From contig JBOZIK010000001.1 in the NCBI GenBank assembly GCA_051453625.1, forward strand, positions 275,637,823 to 275,660,168: a stretch of DNA of 22,346 nt, given 5' to 3'. The position numbers and the translations under genes are program-made. A model generated the notes under the pieces. That model was not told where the DNA came from, ran no database searches, and worked only from the letters and a program-made list of their open reading frames with translations. This stretch comes from Welwitschia mirabilis. Lineage: Eukaryota; Gnetophyta; Gnetopsida; Welwitschiales. This document shows positions 9,227-18,698 of the stretch, piece after piece; within the stretch, counting starts at the first letter, position 1, and each line of letters starts with the position of its first letter.

Positions 9227-10465
9227 CACATGATGAAACTTGAGGAAATTCAAATGTAAAATGATGAAACCTTTATACAATTAAATAATGAGCTTGTGGG
9301 TATAGTTAATGAACTTTAGAAACTTGGAGAACCTTTCGAATCAAGTTAACTTGCAAAGAGAATATTGAGGTTTCTCCCAAAAAATTATGTGAACATACTA
9401 CTTTTAATTGGAAAGATAACAACCATTGAGAACACTAAGTTAGAAGAGTCGATAAGTGATATCTCAACATTCAAACTTCAACAACTTTACAAAAGTAATA
9501 AAAATAAAGGTATAACTATTAATATTAAAAAAATTGCTTTCCATAGAAATAATAATAATGATAATTCACCTAGTTTCACTTCTTTTGATTCTAATTCTAA
9601 CATGCATGTATAATTAGTTTTATTTACTACAGAATTCAAGAAGATGTTTACAAGTAAGAAATGGGGAAATAAGAGAGATCATGACATAACATCTTTAAGA
9701 TCCAAGGGCCACATAATAGAAAATAGTACCTAATGCTATGCTTACAAAGAGTTTGATCACATTATAGCTATTTGTCCAAACATAAAGAAGAATAAGGCAT
9801 CAAGTAATGTTAAAGAGAAATGCAATATGGCCACTTGGTATAGGAACAAATCATCTAAAGAAGATACTCATGATAATAAAAGGCTATCTTTGATGGAATT
9901 TACATCATCTGATGTAATACTCATCACTAAGATAAATGATGGTTTTGAATCTGATCTAAATAATTCCCATGAATTAGAATGAATGTATCAAGTCTTGTAG
10001 GTGGTGAAGAAAGTGATGTAGAAGAGGATTGGTTCTCTAATATTGAAGAAGATGAAATAAGAATTAAAGAATAAGAGAGAAAATAAGATGTAGAAGAAGA
10101 TAATGATGAGGATAAAAATCTAATGAAGGCATACCAAGATCTCTTTGAAGAAATCAAGAAGTTCCTAAAAGAGAAACCCACATGAATAAAATTGTAGCCT
10201 AATATTAATGATCAAAGAAGAAGTTAACATTAAAATTAGAACTTGCAAAGAAGATACTAAGAGATCAAGCATTGAAATTTAAAAAGAAAGCCAAATATCT
10301 TAAAGACCTTTCAAGAGCATGAAAACAAAAATTTAAATGCTTACTTTCAAAAATTAATGATTTATATAAAATTATCTTGAAGTTTCCTACACCTAATAGG
10401 TCATTAGATATAATGCTATTCAAACAAAGAGCACCAAGTAATAAAAGTGGGTTATGATATGTTTC
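9227..10465 (+). pseudogene. gag: gag remnant of the SIRE-like element
   Basis: The trace starts in the middle of the retrotransposon Gag domain: NDETFIQLNNELVGIVNEL, then LAKRILRFLPKNYV (cf. the VRKILRSLP block) and DISTFKLQQLY. A CCHC zinc knuckle follows in the same frame at 9734-9775 (C-x2-Y-x4-H-x4-C), its second Cys changed to Tyr. Then come NMATWYRNKSSKED (cf. the ATWSDSD block after the knuckle), an acidic Glu/Asp-rich coiled-coil region (10000-10170), and RSLDIMLFKQRAPSNKSGL (10398-10455), matching the LDxML..QR...KxGLGY block at the end of this lineage's Gag. The leader and about the first hundred Gag residues are missing. At least two frameshifts and several stops break it. Minus-strand open frames at 9927-10181 and 10265-10522 are shadows. 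Confidence 0.8.
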
Positions 10466-10800
10466 ACTACTTTCTTTTTCTTTTAGGCTAGCCTTTTCAA
10501 GCAAAGCTTGATCACTTTCCAAGGGTAAAGGTTAAATATCTTCTAACTTCAAATCATATTATGTCCAACTTTACTCTCAAATTTTTGAATTTAGTAAAAA
10601 TAGTAAGACATTTCTTATTTGATATTTTTAAAACAAGCTTGATCATACTAAAATCAATTATCATTTTAGTATGTATTTTCCAAATTTCATACCTTACTTA
10701 GTTATTACCTTATTCAAAAAAAGCCAAAATTTAACATTAAATGGAGAAATGGTAAATCTCACAAGAGTATTTTAATTAATATAACATTCATAGCCACTAA
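10466..10800 (+). other. Gag-protease linker, not readable
   Basis: AT-rich sequence in the place of the Gag-protease linker. No frame is convincing, and the strong AT richness suggests heavy decay or small insertions. Confidence 0.5.
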
Positions 10801-10804
10801 TTAT

Positions 10805-11060
10805 GTCCATTAGTATTTTAGTAATGGTCACTCAAGATAATTAATGGAAGATATAAATAGATTCATAAAGATGAATAAATGCGATGGAGGTACTATGACC
10901 TTTAGAGATAATAAAAAATTAGTAATGATAGAATGTGTTGGAACTATTAGTGGCAAGGACTTTCTAATGACTCATAACGTCCTCTATGTTAATGAGTTAA
11001 AGAAAAACCTCCTCAACATCAATCAAATTTGTAACAAATTTATTTCTTTTTATTTAATGC
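10805..11060 (+). pseudogene. pol: pol remnant: aspartic protease
   Basis: In one frame a stop then YFSNGHSR (10811-10837) replaces the family's WYLDSGCSRHMTG block: the Trp is a TAG and the catalytic DSG is read SNG, so the active Asp is gone. The same frame continues open through GGTMTFRDNKKLVMIECVG and FLMTHNVLYVNELKKNLLNI to NQICNK (about 11037), matching the protease C-terminal blocks GGxVxFGDN and NVLxVxxLxxNLLSISQLCD. The domain length is normal. The protease would have released Gag, integrase and RT from the polyprotein. Confidence 0.8.
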
Positions 11061-11149
11061 TTTACATTATCATGTTTTAGATAGACATGATTAAATACTA
11101 TTAATTGATGATAGGAATGAAAATTTATACTTTGTTAGGTAATTGTTGA

Positions 11150-11760
11150 ATAGTAAAAAGTTATCTTCAATATCTTTCAGTGAGATTAGTCTTTAACATA
11201 AATAATTAGGTTATGTTAATTATAAGAATATTTACAACATTTCTATACATGATTTTATTAAGGGAATTCCAACGTTAAGAAAAGCTGAAGGAGAATTGTG
11301 TAGAGCTTGCTAATTAGGAAAACAAACTAGAAAGAGTTTTTCTAAAGCTAATCAAGTATTATATCAACATTTTTTATGCTTGATTCATCTTAATCTTATA
11401 GTTCCTAATGCTATGCAGAGTCTGGATAATAAGAAGTATGTATTGATTATTATTAATAACTTTTCAAATACAAGAATGAAGACTTTAAAAAGTTTCAGAT
11501 TTTGAATAGAATATTAGAGAATAAGGTTGACTACAATATAAAACAAATTATAAGTAATCATGAAGGAAAATCTAAGAATGAGATGTTTGAAAAATGGTGT
11601 GAGAAGAAAGGTGCCACCCATGAATTTTCAACCCGTAGGATCCCAGAACAAAATGGAGTTGTAGAAAGAATGAAGAGTTTACTGCAAGAAATAACTATAA
11701 TAGTGATCCAAAGGATAAGCTAACAAATATTGAACTAAATCTTTAAACACAACTTCCTAT
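11150..11760 (+). pseudogene. pol: pol remnant: integrase
   Basis: The pre-integrase block LWHRRLGH is degraded to L-stop-H-K-stop-LGY (11191-11214). Then come LRKAEGELCRAC (11278-11310, the CxxC pair of the zinc-binding region) and LGKQTRKSF. In the catalytic core the first Asp is Asn (HLNL, 11392-11394) and the second is Asn (SNH, 11556-11558), while the Glu is kept (VVERM, 11664-11666). The second and third positions are 36 residues apart, the exact D-x35-E spacing. The open part 11502-11720 reads NEMFEKWCEKKGATHEFSTR and PEQNGVVER, very close to the family. A frameshift separates the first Asp from the rest. Integration activity would be absent. Confidence 0.88.
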
Positions 11761-12261
11761 ATATTCAATTAACTTTTTCCTAGATCTAGTACTACCATAA
11801 TCCTTGATGAAATGTTGAAATGAAAAAGACCCAATATTTCATATTTTAAAGTTTTTGGTAGCAAATCCTATATTATAAGAAATGATTAATAGATCAAAAA
11901 GTTTAAATTTGAATCATTTAAAGGCATCTTTATTAATTATTCCAAAATAATCAAAGCATATAAGGCATTTAACTAACGTTTAGGTAGAGTTAAGAAGTGT
12001 ATACATGTTAGAGTGGATGAAGGTGATTCAAGAAATGATAATGAAGTAGAGATAGTTTCTAAAAGGATTAAATTAAATTCTCAAATCTCTACCTTTACCT
12101 TCCTCTTCATATCCCTCAATCAAAGAATCCTCAATTGCCCAAAACTAAACACAAAAAGAAATAATTATGCCAAAGGATCTATTCATAAACTCTATTATTG
12201 ATGTATTTAACAAAATAAAGACTATGATATCAATTTATCTAATGTATGTTTTATCTCTAGC
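11761..12261 (+). other. Integrase C-terminal and linker region, poorly readable
   Basis: This spans the copia integrase C-terminal domain and the variable linker to RT. FESFKGIF-like and RLGRVKKCI-like pieces can be guessed near 11910-12005, with frameshifts. The 62-codon frame at 12013-12201 starts DEGDSRNDNEVEIV, which suits the acidic, low-conservation linker. Confidence 0.5.
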
Positions 12262-13020
12262 TTAGAACCTAAATCCTTTGAAAAGGCCAAACAAGATGAG
12301 TATTGGATTAATACTATTTTACATGAACATGATCAATTCAAGAAGACTATTATATAGAATCTTATTTATAGATTAAGTGATCACAATGTTTTTGGTACTA
12401 AATGGATCTTTAAAATAGGTAAAATAATAACTTTCAAGTGATGTGAAATAGAACAAGATTAGTAAAATAAGTATACATTCAAATGGGAGCCATTGATTTT
12501 GATGAAACATTTGCATTAATTTTTAGATTAGAATCTATTCACATTTTATTTACATTATCTTGTTTTTAAAACTTTAAAATTTATCAAAGGGATGCAAAGA
12601 GTGTGATTTTTAATGGAACTTTAAATGAACTTGTATTGGTAAAAAAACCCATAATTTTAAAGAACTAGGGTATCCTAACTATGTCTATAGATTGAAAAAG
12701 GCACTATATAAACATAAACAAGTGTCAAGAGCATGGTATGAAAATCTAACCTATTTTGTATTAGTTGATAATTTCATTTAGAGTTAAACTAAGAAAAGTT
12801 TATTTGTTAAAAAGATCAATTATAATTTCTTATTTGTGCAAATTTATGTTAATGATGTTATCTTTAGAGCAATTATGGCTTTTGTGTTTTATGAATTTGC
12901 TAAACTTATGATTAATTACTTTAAAATAAGCCATCTAAGTGAGGTACAAATGTTTTTTAGATTATGGATCAAGCAAAGAAAAGATGGTTTTTTATCACAA
13001 CACAAATTTATAGGTTAACT
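12262..13020 (+). pseudogene. pol: pol remnant: reverse transcriptase
   Basis: The blocks come in normal order: EPKSFEKAKQDEYWINTI (12265 on), DHNVFGTKWIFK, MGAIDFDETFALIFRLESI (12484-12540), IFNGTLNELVLV, YPNYVYRLKKALY (12671-12709), RAWYENL (12729-12750), then QIYVNDVIFRA (12839-12871) and FAKLMINYFKISH. The catalytic YVDD is YVND (12845-12856), one Asp changed to Asn. The Asp of MDVKSAF is also altered. Stops and at least three frameshifts break the domain. The strongest similarity is to the SIRE lineage, where IYVDDIIFG and FEMSMMGEL are usual. Confidence 0.88.
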
Positions 13021-13775
13021 TATAAAGAAGTTTGAATTAGAGAATTACAAACCAGTAACCATACTAACAAAACCAATGATAAGATAGATGGTAATGAAAA
13101 TGATAAAGATGTAAAGACTAAGATATATAAGAGCATTACTGAGAGCCTTCTTCACTTAATAGTTATTAAACTAGACATTACATTTTTAGTAGGAATATGT
13201 ACCAAGTACCAATTCAAACCTAAAAGACCTCATCTTATGAATGTTAGATATGTTCTCATGTATGAAAAAGGCATCTTAAACTATTATATTTATTTTTCTA
13301 GAGATATTACATTATATTTATTTTCCCTTTATGATGTTGATTAGGCTAGTTCAATGCATGATAAAAATAGTACTAAGGGTTATTATTGCTTTATGAGATT
13401 TTGCTTAGTTAGTTGGACCTTTAAGAAACAAATTCTATAGACTTATCCACCACTAAAGTTGAGTATGTTATTGTCAAAAGTTGTATATCTTAAGTCTTAT
13501 GGATTCATTGTATATTACATGAACTTGACATCTATGAATCTAACAAACCTATCTTCTATGATAACTATAGTGCTATAAATATTTTTAAAAACCATATTGT
13601 CACTCAAGAATCAAATGCATTAATATTAAACACTACTTTATTAGAGATAGTCTTGAGTTCAAAGAGATTTTACTTGAATATCTACCACTGATCATCAATT
13701 AGCGAACATACTCATCAGACCTCTCTATCAAAATAATTTTACCTCTTCTTATGGGTCTTTAAATCTTGTTCTGGG
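13021..13775 (+). pseudogene. pol: pol remnant: RNase H and end of pol
   Basis: Recognisable blocks are LIKKFELENYKPV (13018 on), a LYRSMIGSLLY-like piece, YDVD-stop-AS at 13330-13350 (cf. CDADWAG: both catalytic Asp are kept, Cys is Tyr, Trp is TAG), STKGYYCF (cf. RKSTSGxCxF), CLVSWTFKKQ, STTKVEYV-like, YDNYSAINIFKNHI-like, and STTDHQLANILIRPLYQNN near 13680-13740, the normal pol end. About eight frame changes are needed to follow it. Confidence 0.8.
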
Positions 13776-15280
13776 TCCTTACTTTTTTCTTTCTTCATTT
13801 TTTTACTTATCCCCTCTTTCATATTTCTCTCAACCATTTTAATATTATTTTTATAACTCTTCTTATACTTTAAATTTTTCCTTCCTTAATTTTTCTTATT
13901 TTTTATATAGAATATTGACATCTCTTTGACAATAATCTATCATGATAGGTAACCTACCTAGTCCTTAGGTCGATGACCCTATACTTTATATTTGATAGGA
14001 TTTTTTGACTTTCAATGATCAAGTGATTAATGTAAGGGGTTAACCACATTAGTTGACATTATTCTTAGAGGTCAATCATCCTTGACCAAATTTTTATTAA
14101 AACCCTTGAAATAGTTAACTGCATAATCCTAGGAATCAACCACCCATAATGTACTTATGTGTTTCTATAAATTCTTAACACAAGTATTCATTTTTATCTT
14201 CATTTTTCACTAGCACATTCACATACTTGCTCTTTCTAACATCTTTAGAGGTAATTTCAGTTAATTTTTGGTGTTTTAAAAGATAGTTTTAGTGATATTT
14301 TACAAGTTATTTGCATCTTACATTAGTTATATTCAATGTTTTATAGGTATGATATAAACTTTTCAATAATTTTTGCCATTTTTATGCTTCCTATTCTTAT
14401 TTAATGTTTTTCCAGATACTTTCACTTAGATCTAATGTTTTATAGTTATTTTTAGCCTACTTTAAGCTAGATTTAAATGGTTTTAAGCATCATTAGTGGA
14501 TTCNNNNNNNNNNNNNNNNNNNNNNNNNNNNNNNNNNNNNNNNNNNNNNNNNNNNNNNNNNNNNNNNNNNNNNNNNNNNNNNNNNNNNNNNNNNNNNNNN
14601 NNNNNNNNNNNNNNNNNNNNNNNNNNNNNNNNNNNNNNNNNNNNNNNNNNNNNNNNNNNNNNNNNNNNNNNNNNNNNNNNNNNNNNNNNNNNNNNNNNNN
14701 NNNNNNNNNNNNNNNNNNNNNNNNNNNNNNNNNNNNNNNNNNNNNNNNNNNNNNNNNNNNNNNNNNNNNNNTTCACTTAGATCTAATGTTTTATAGTTAT
14801 TTTTAGCCTACTTTAAGTTAGATTTAAATGGTTTTAAGCATCATTAGTGGATTCATACTATTTTATAGATTTTTTCCTTGATCTAAATTGTTTAAATTGG
14901 CTTTATTATTTCTCTTATGAGTCATTAAATGCATAATCTATTTTAATTATTCATACTATTTGATCAATTATTTATGATAGCTTAAGTTTGTTAAAATTTA
15001 ATTTTCAATTAGTATCATCTTAGATTACTCAGAACTTCTAAATGTGTTGAATCCTTAGCATCTTAGATTGTGATAATAATTGGTATCTAATTCTGAAATA
15101 GACATCTCAAATTGTACATTTCTAGCATATCATTCTTTCCATCACATTTTTTAGTAATGCATATATTTAGACGAAGTTATTTCTTAATTATAGTTTTCAT
15201 CATTCCTCAGTGGTTCTAATAGCATCCTTTGAGAATAGATAACTCCTAGACTATTTTATGCTTTCAAGGGTAAGGATGTT
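13776..15280 (+). other. Pol to env-like spacer, with a 268-N gap
   Basis: SIRE-type elements have a long non-coding spacer here. Positions 13960-14145 repeat the word family found in the LTRs (GGTCGATGACC, GGTTAACCACAT, GGTCAATCATCC, GGAATCAACCACCC). A TATA-like CTATAAATTC follows at 14165-14174, then a pyrimidine-rich leader-like stretch (14185-14250). Positions 14421-14503 and 14772-14854 are an 83-bp direct repeat with one C/T difference around the gap (14504-14771). From 14855 to 15280 I read no protein block. Confidence 0.6.
14160..14250 (+). promoter_or_regulatory. Possible internal promoter for the env-like ORF
   Basis: TATAAATT at 14166-14173 is followed about 30 bases on by a T/C-rich stretch rich in CTTC, CTCTTTC and CACTAGCAC, like a plant 5' leader, and then by ATCTTTAGAG|GTAATTTCAG, which resembles a 5' splice junction. 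It sits about 1.1 kb before the env-like reading. Function is inference. Confidence 0.3.
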
Positions 15281-15284
15281 GGGG

Positions 15285-16700
15285 CATTAACATCTAGATA
15301 GATTGACTTGCTTACCAAGATGGATAGGTAAGTAAGGCTTAGGTTTGAAAATAATTTCAAATCAAAGATAGTGCTCACTAAGAGATATGTACAAGTGTCC
15401 ACTTTTAGAATCATTTATGTACTTATTCAATAGATTTTCAATATAAGAAGTGAAAATCATTACTCACTCCATGCATAGAGATGATAGTAGAGGTAGCTAA
15501 ACTATTCTATATTAATGCAGAAATCATATCCATTAAAGATTCTATTTTCAATACTTTAATCTTAGTCATAGACTTTAGGATAACTTCAAATATCATTACA
15601 TGTGTACTAAACATCCCTAAAATCAGTGTTTATGACTTATGCTTTATAGGTTTTTATTATCTAGAAAGACTTTAGCATGTCACGAACTTATAAAGGGTGG
15701 AGTTTAATTGGGAATCATCCCTAGCATTTAGAGCTACACATTTAAAAATATAAAATGGAGTTTAATTGGGAATAATCCATAGCATTTATAGCTAAACATT
15801 TAACAAATATGTACCATGTGTTACATCTTATCTTTAGCTATATTCTTTTACTCCTCGATGGACAAAGAGATGATGTTGTAGTTTATAGACTCAAATTCCT
15901 CCTCTGGATTTACTTGCAATAAAAGTTAGATTCACCTATGATTACCCTTAAAATTTTAGTACATGATATTTAATATGCAAACATGAAACTTTGTTATGGA
16001 AGGTTGAGCATGGATTTTTGTCATCACTTCTATGTTCCTTTACTTTAGTATAATGTCATGATCCTCAAGCCTTTACAACCTATTAACCATTATACAATGG
16101 AATATATGCAAATTCATGAGGTTGGTACTATTCAAATACCTCCCTATGGCAGAGCTACAAATTTATCAAAGGTTCTGCCATTAGGTTCTCACTGCTATGT
16201 AACATACTCTAGAGGGTGTACAAATCCTATGAAGGGTCTACACATCAATTCATACTAGGCTATATGATTAGAAGAATACTAAGTAGCATATGATGTATCT
16301 TCTTAAGGAGTTAATGAGGCCTAGACATGCACTAGAAACATTTAGAGCTCCTTCTCCTTTACCTTCTGATGCAGTGATACCATCTTCTACTTCTCCAGTA
16401 GATTATCTCGGTTCAAAGATAGATGAGGAGGAGGATACAGAGGAGTAGGTAAAGGATAATGCTAAATAGGCACTGAAGGAAGAGGGTATAAAGGAGACGT
16501 TAGGAAAGAAAATATAGAAGGACGATAATGAGGAGTCAGAAGAGGATGACAATGAGAAGTTAAATTAAAAAGCAAAGCAATCAAAGGAGGAGGAGGAAGA
16601 GGAGACACAGGAGGTAAGTACACCACCTCCTAAGAGAACTGATGCATCATTTAAACCATCTTAAACTTCAACTACATAGGAGGCTTCCTCATCACAACAG
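15285..16700 (+). pseudogene. Env-like third ORF of SIRE-type element, decayed
   Basis: This protein class follows pol in SIRE/Maximus elements and is often annotated as 'putative plant transposon protein'. Readable blocks: SLLTPCIEMIVEVAKLFYINAEI (15451-15519; the family has a LVREFYAN block), ITSNIITCVLNIPKISVYD (15577-15633; cf. the ITxxxIxxxLxIP block), then KLCYGRLSMDFCHHFYVPL (15988-16044; cf. LPYGRLLTRIFEHFGVPL), and an open stretch ILKPLQPINHYTMEYMQ to 16258. The tail (16340-16700) is Ser/Pro-rich and then very acidic and Glu-rich, ending SSSQQKIRDLF. At least six stops and several frameshifts are present. Its function in the living element is unknown; an envelope role was proposed for SIRE1 but is unproven. 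Confidence 0.7.
15698..15813 (+). repeat. 58-bp tandem duplication inside the env-like ORF
   Basis: Units 15698-15755 and 15756-15813 both start TGGAGTTTAATTGGGAAT and share TAGCATTTA and ACATTTAA. The period of 58 is not a multiple of three, so the duplication shifts the frame of the env-like protein. Confidence 0.8.
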
Positions 16701-17393
16701 AAAATTAGAGATTTATTTTAGTAAATAATTTAGAAATTATGATTTAGGGGCTCACAACTTCATAATAGTCAATCTCAACTATTCTTACATCATCCTTAAT
16801 TATGATGTCATCTCATTCATCACCAGTGCTTCATCTCATGGAGCTAGCAACCATGGCTACACATGTTGTTCATCATTCAATAGTGACTTAAATTAGTTTT
16901 ATATTATGCACTTTACTTACTTTTTATTACTTGAATTTTTTTATGTTATTTGCTAGTGATTTTCAGCTTCGTTATCATTATTAATAAAGGGAAAGAGATA
17001 GATGTATTTTTTTAAAGCTTAAACATGATTTACTTATTACAAACTAGTTGTCTTATTCATAGTATTATTCTAAAAATTGATTTTCTATGCTTATGGACAT
17101 GACATGATTTCTTCTATTTCTTTAAATTATCAAAATGCTATGCAATTTGATTTAGGCTAGATTTAACTTAATATTAATTTCAATACAAGTTGATAATTAG
17201 GGTAACATATAATTAAGGTAATGGCTCACTTTTGATTGTATTCAATTTATTTAAATTAATTTCTTTAAGTTATGATTATTATTTGTTTTTAGTGCTAGCC
17301 ATAAAAATTTTATTTCATTATAAATTAGGCACAAACTTACAAGGAGCACTGACCTAGGGAAAGTTACTAATTTTGATTTGATTCTCATTAAGA
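16701..17393 (+). other. Region between env-like ORF and 3' LTR
   Basis: The first part may still be the C-terminal end of the env-like protein: ELATMATHVVHHSIVT reads open at 16842-16890. The rest is AT-rich and non-coding to the polypurine tract. Confidence 0.5.
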
Positions 17394-17406
17394 ATAAATG
17401 GGGAGA
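17394..17406 (+). other. Polypurine tract before the 3' LTR
   Basis: ATAAATGGGGAGA resembles the AAAxGGGGGAGA tract that primes plus-strand synthesis in SIRE-type elements. It lies four bases before the TG that starts the 3' LTR. Confidence 0.65.
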
Positions 17407-17410
17407 TTAT

Positions 17411-18336
17411 TGCACCTTTCATTTGTTAGTTAATAAAAATCTAAATCTTACTTAACTAAGATTTTTTATAGGCTAAACTAGATTTGTTGGAGATAAAACT
17501 AAAACATATGGCTACATGTAGATGAGGCACTTAGAAGCCTAAGTCAAAATATAAGAGAATGTGAAGTTTAAATTCTTAAAAAATGAATAAAAGTTGATGA
17601 AATTCATCAAATAGTCAATTGGCATTTTCTAGGGGATTAACCATAAGCTACTTGATAAAATGATTAAAATAAATAGTTGATTAACTAGTAGGTAGAAAGG
17701 CATTAACTATCTAGTAGTCAAATGAGCCTTCCGTAGAGGTCAATCATCTATCTTTTGAACACTACAACAAATGAACATAAGACAAGGAATTGACTAGTAC
17801 ATTAGAGGGATCGACCATTAGTCTAATAGTAAATACAAATATGGCCACTATAAATTGTTAAAAACCATTAATATATCATCTTGGAAGATTAAATAACCAT
17901 TTGAAAAGAGTCAATAGTCAAATTCTTCATTCTTGTAAACTACAACAAATAGAATATTACTTGTATAAATGATTTTGCTATTGTAGTAATCAAAACCTTT
18001 TTGTCATTTTCATCATAGCACTATAACAAGAATTTAATCTTATTCTTCTATACTCTTATACTATCTTATATTTTTCTATACCTATTTATGAATATAATTA
18101 AGCTAAATTTACTTATACAAGTAATTGAGGATTACCAAAATATCTGGATTATACTAGCAAGGACTACTGCAAATTCCCATTGGATGTGTTATTGGAGACT
18201 ATACTCTGAATCAAGAAAAACAGTCTTATTTTTTATACTTTTACCTTTCTAATTTTATTTTATTAGTTATAATTCATGTATAAAATTGTAATATTCATCA
18301 ATAAATAATTGAATTGACATCAAAGTTACTTCCACA
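17411..18336 (+). repeat. 3' LTR of the SIRE-like element
   Basis: Starts TGCACCTTTC and ends CCACA. It aligns with 8194-9123 over its full length and is only four bases shorter. It carries the same word family: GGATTAACCAT, GGTCAATCATC, GGATCGACCATTAG. Confidence 0.8.
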
Positions 18337-18690
18337 CTAGATATTGTTCAATTGAATAAAATATTATACTATGAAAAATGAGTGTTAAATAATTAAATAG
18401 TAAAAAATAACCTGAACTATCTTACTTTTCCATCCCCTCTAGGATAGCTAGTCCTATAAGATGCTTTTTATTTTAACTTATTTCATCAACATGCAATTTT
18501 TATTTCTTAGAAGATAACTTAAACTCATAATTTTTTTTAGAAAAGAATATTATTCTTATAGAACTGAAAGATGTTTATTTTAGTTTATCTAACAAGTAGG
18601 CTCTACTCTTTTATTATTTTCTAAATAAATTTTATAAAAGTCATTATTATATAATATAATAATACCATTAGCATATGATTCAAGAAGTCA
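18337..18690. other. AT-rich stretch without recognised genes
   Basis: This lies between the 3' LTR and the LINE remnant. It contains short AT runs near 18650. No coding block is seen. Confidence 0.55.
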
Positions 18691-18698
18691 TGTACAAA

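Larger units (their letters stand above)
8194..18336 (+). mobile_element. SIRE-like Ty1/copia retrotransposon, full structure, inactive
   Basis: Two LTRs of about 930 bases (8194-9123 and 17411-18336) enclose gag, protease, integrase, RT, RNase H and, far downstream of pol, an env-like third ORF. This order, with the extra ORF and long spacer, is typical of the plant SIRE/Maximus lineage. All coding parts carry frameshifts, stops and lost catalytic residues. The LTRs differ at about one base in four over a 198-base stretch I aligned by hand (8550-8755 against 17770-17975), which points to a very old insertion. No 5-bp target-site duplication is visible: ATGTT precedes 8194 and CTAGA follows 18336. 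Confidence 0.85.

Noticed and set aside
9927-10522. Two minus-strand open frames of 84 and 85 codons
   Set aside because: They are antisense shadows of the acidic and C-terminal parts of gag; the Ser-rich translation of the first is the complement of Glu/Asp-rich codons.
14477-14806. Long open frames over the gap
   Set aside because: They consist almost entirely of N and carry no information.
15481-16258. Host gene between two repeats
   Set aside because: It lies between pol and the 3' LTR of one element, and its blocks match the third ORF of SIRE-type elements.
8194-18336. 5-bp target-site duplication for the SIRE-like element
   Set aside because: ATGTT before 8194 and CTAGA after 18336 do not match, and shifting either LTR end by a few bases gives no convincing pair.
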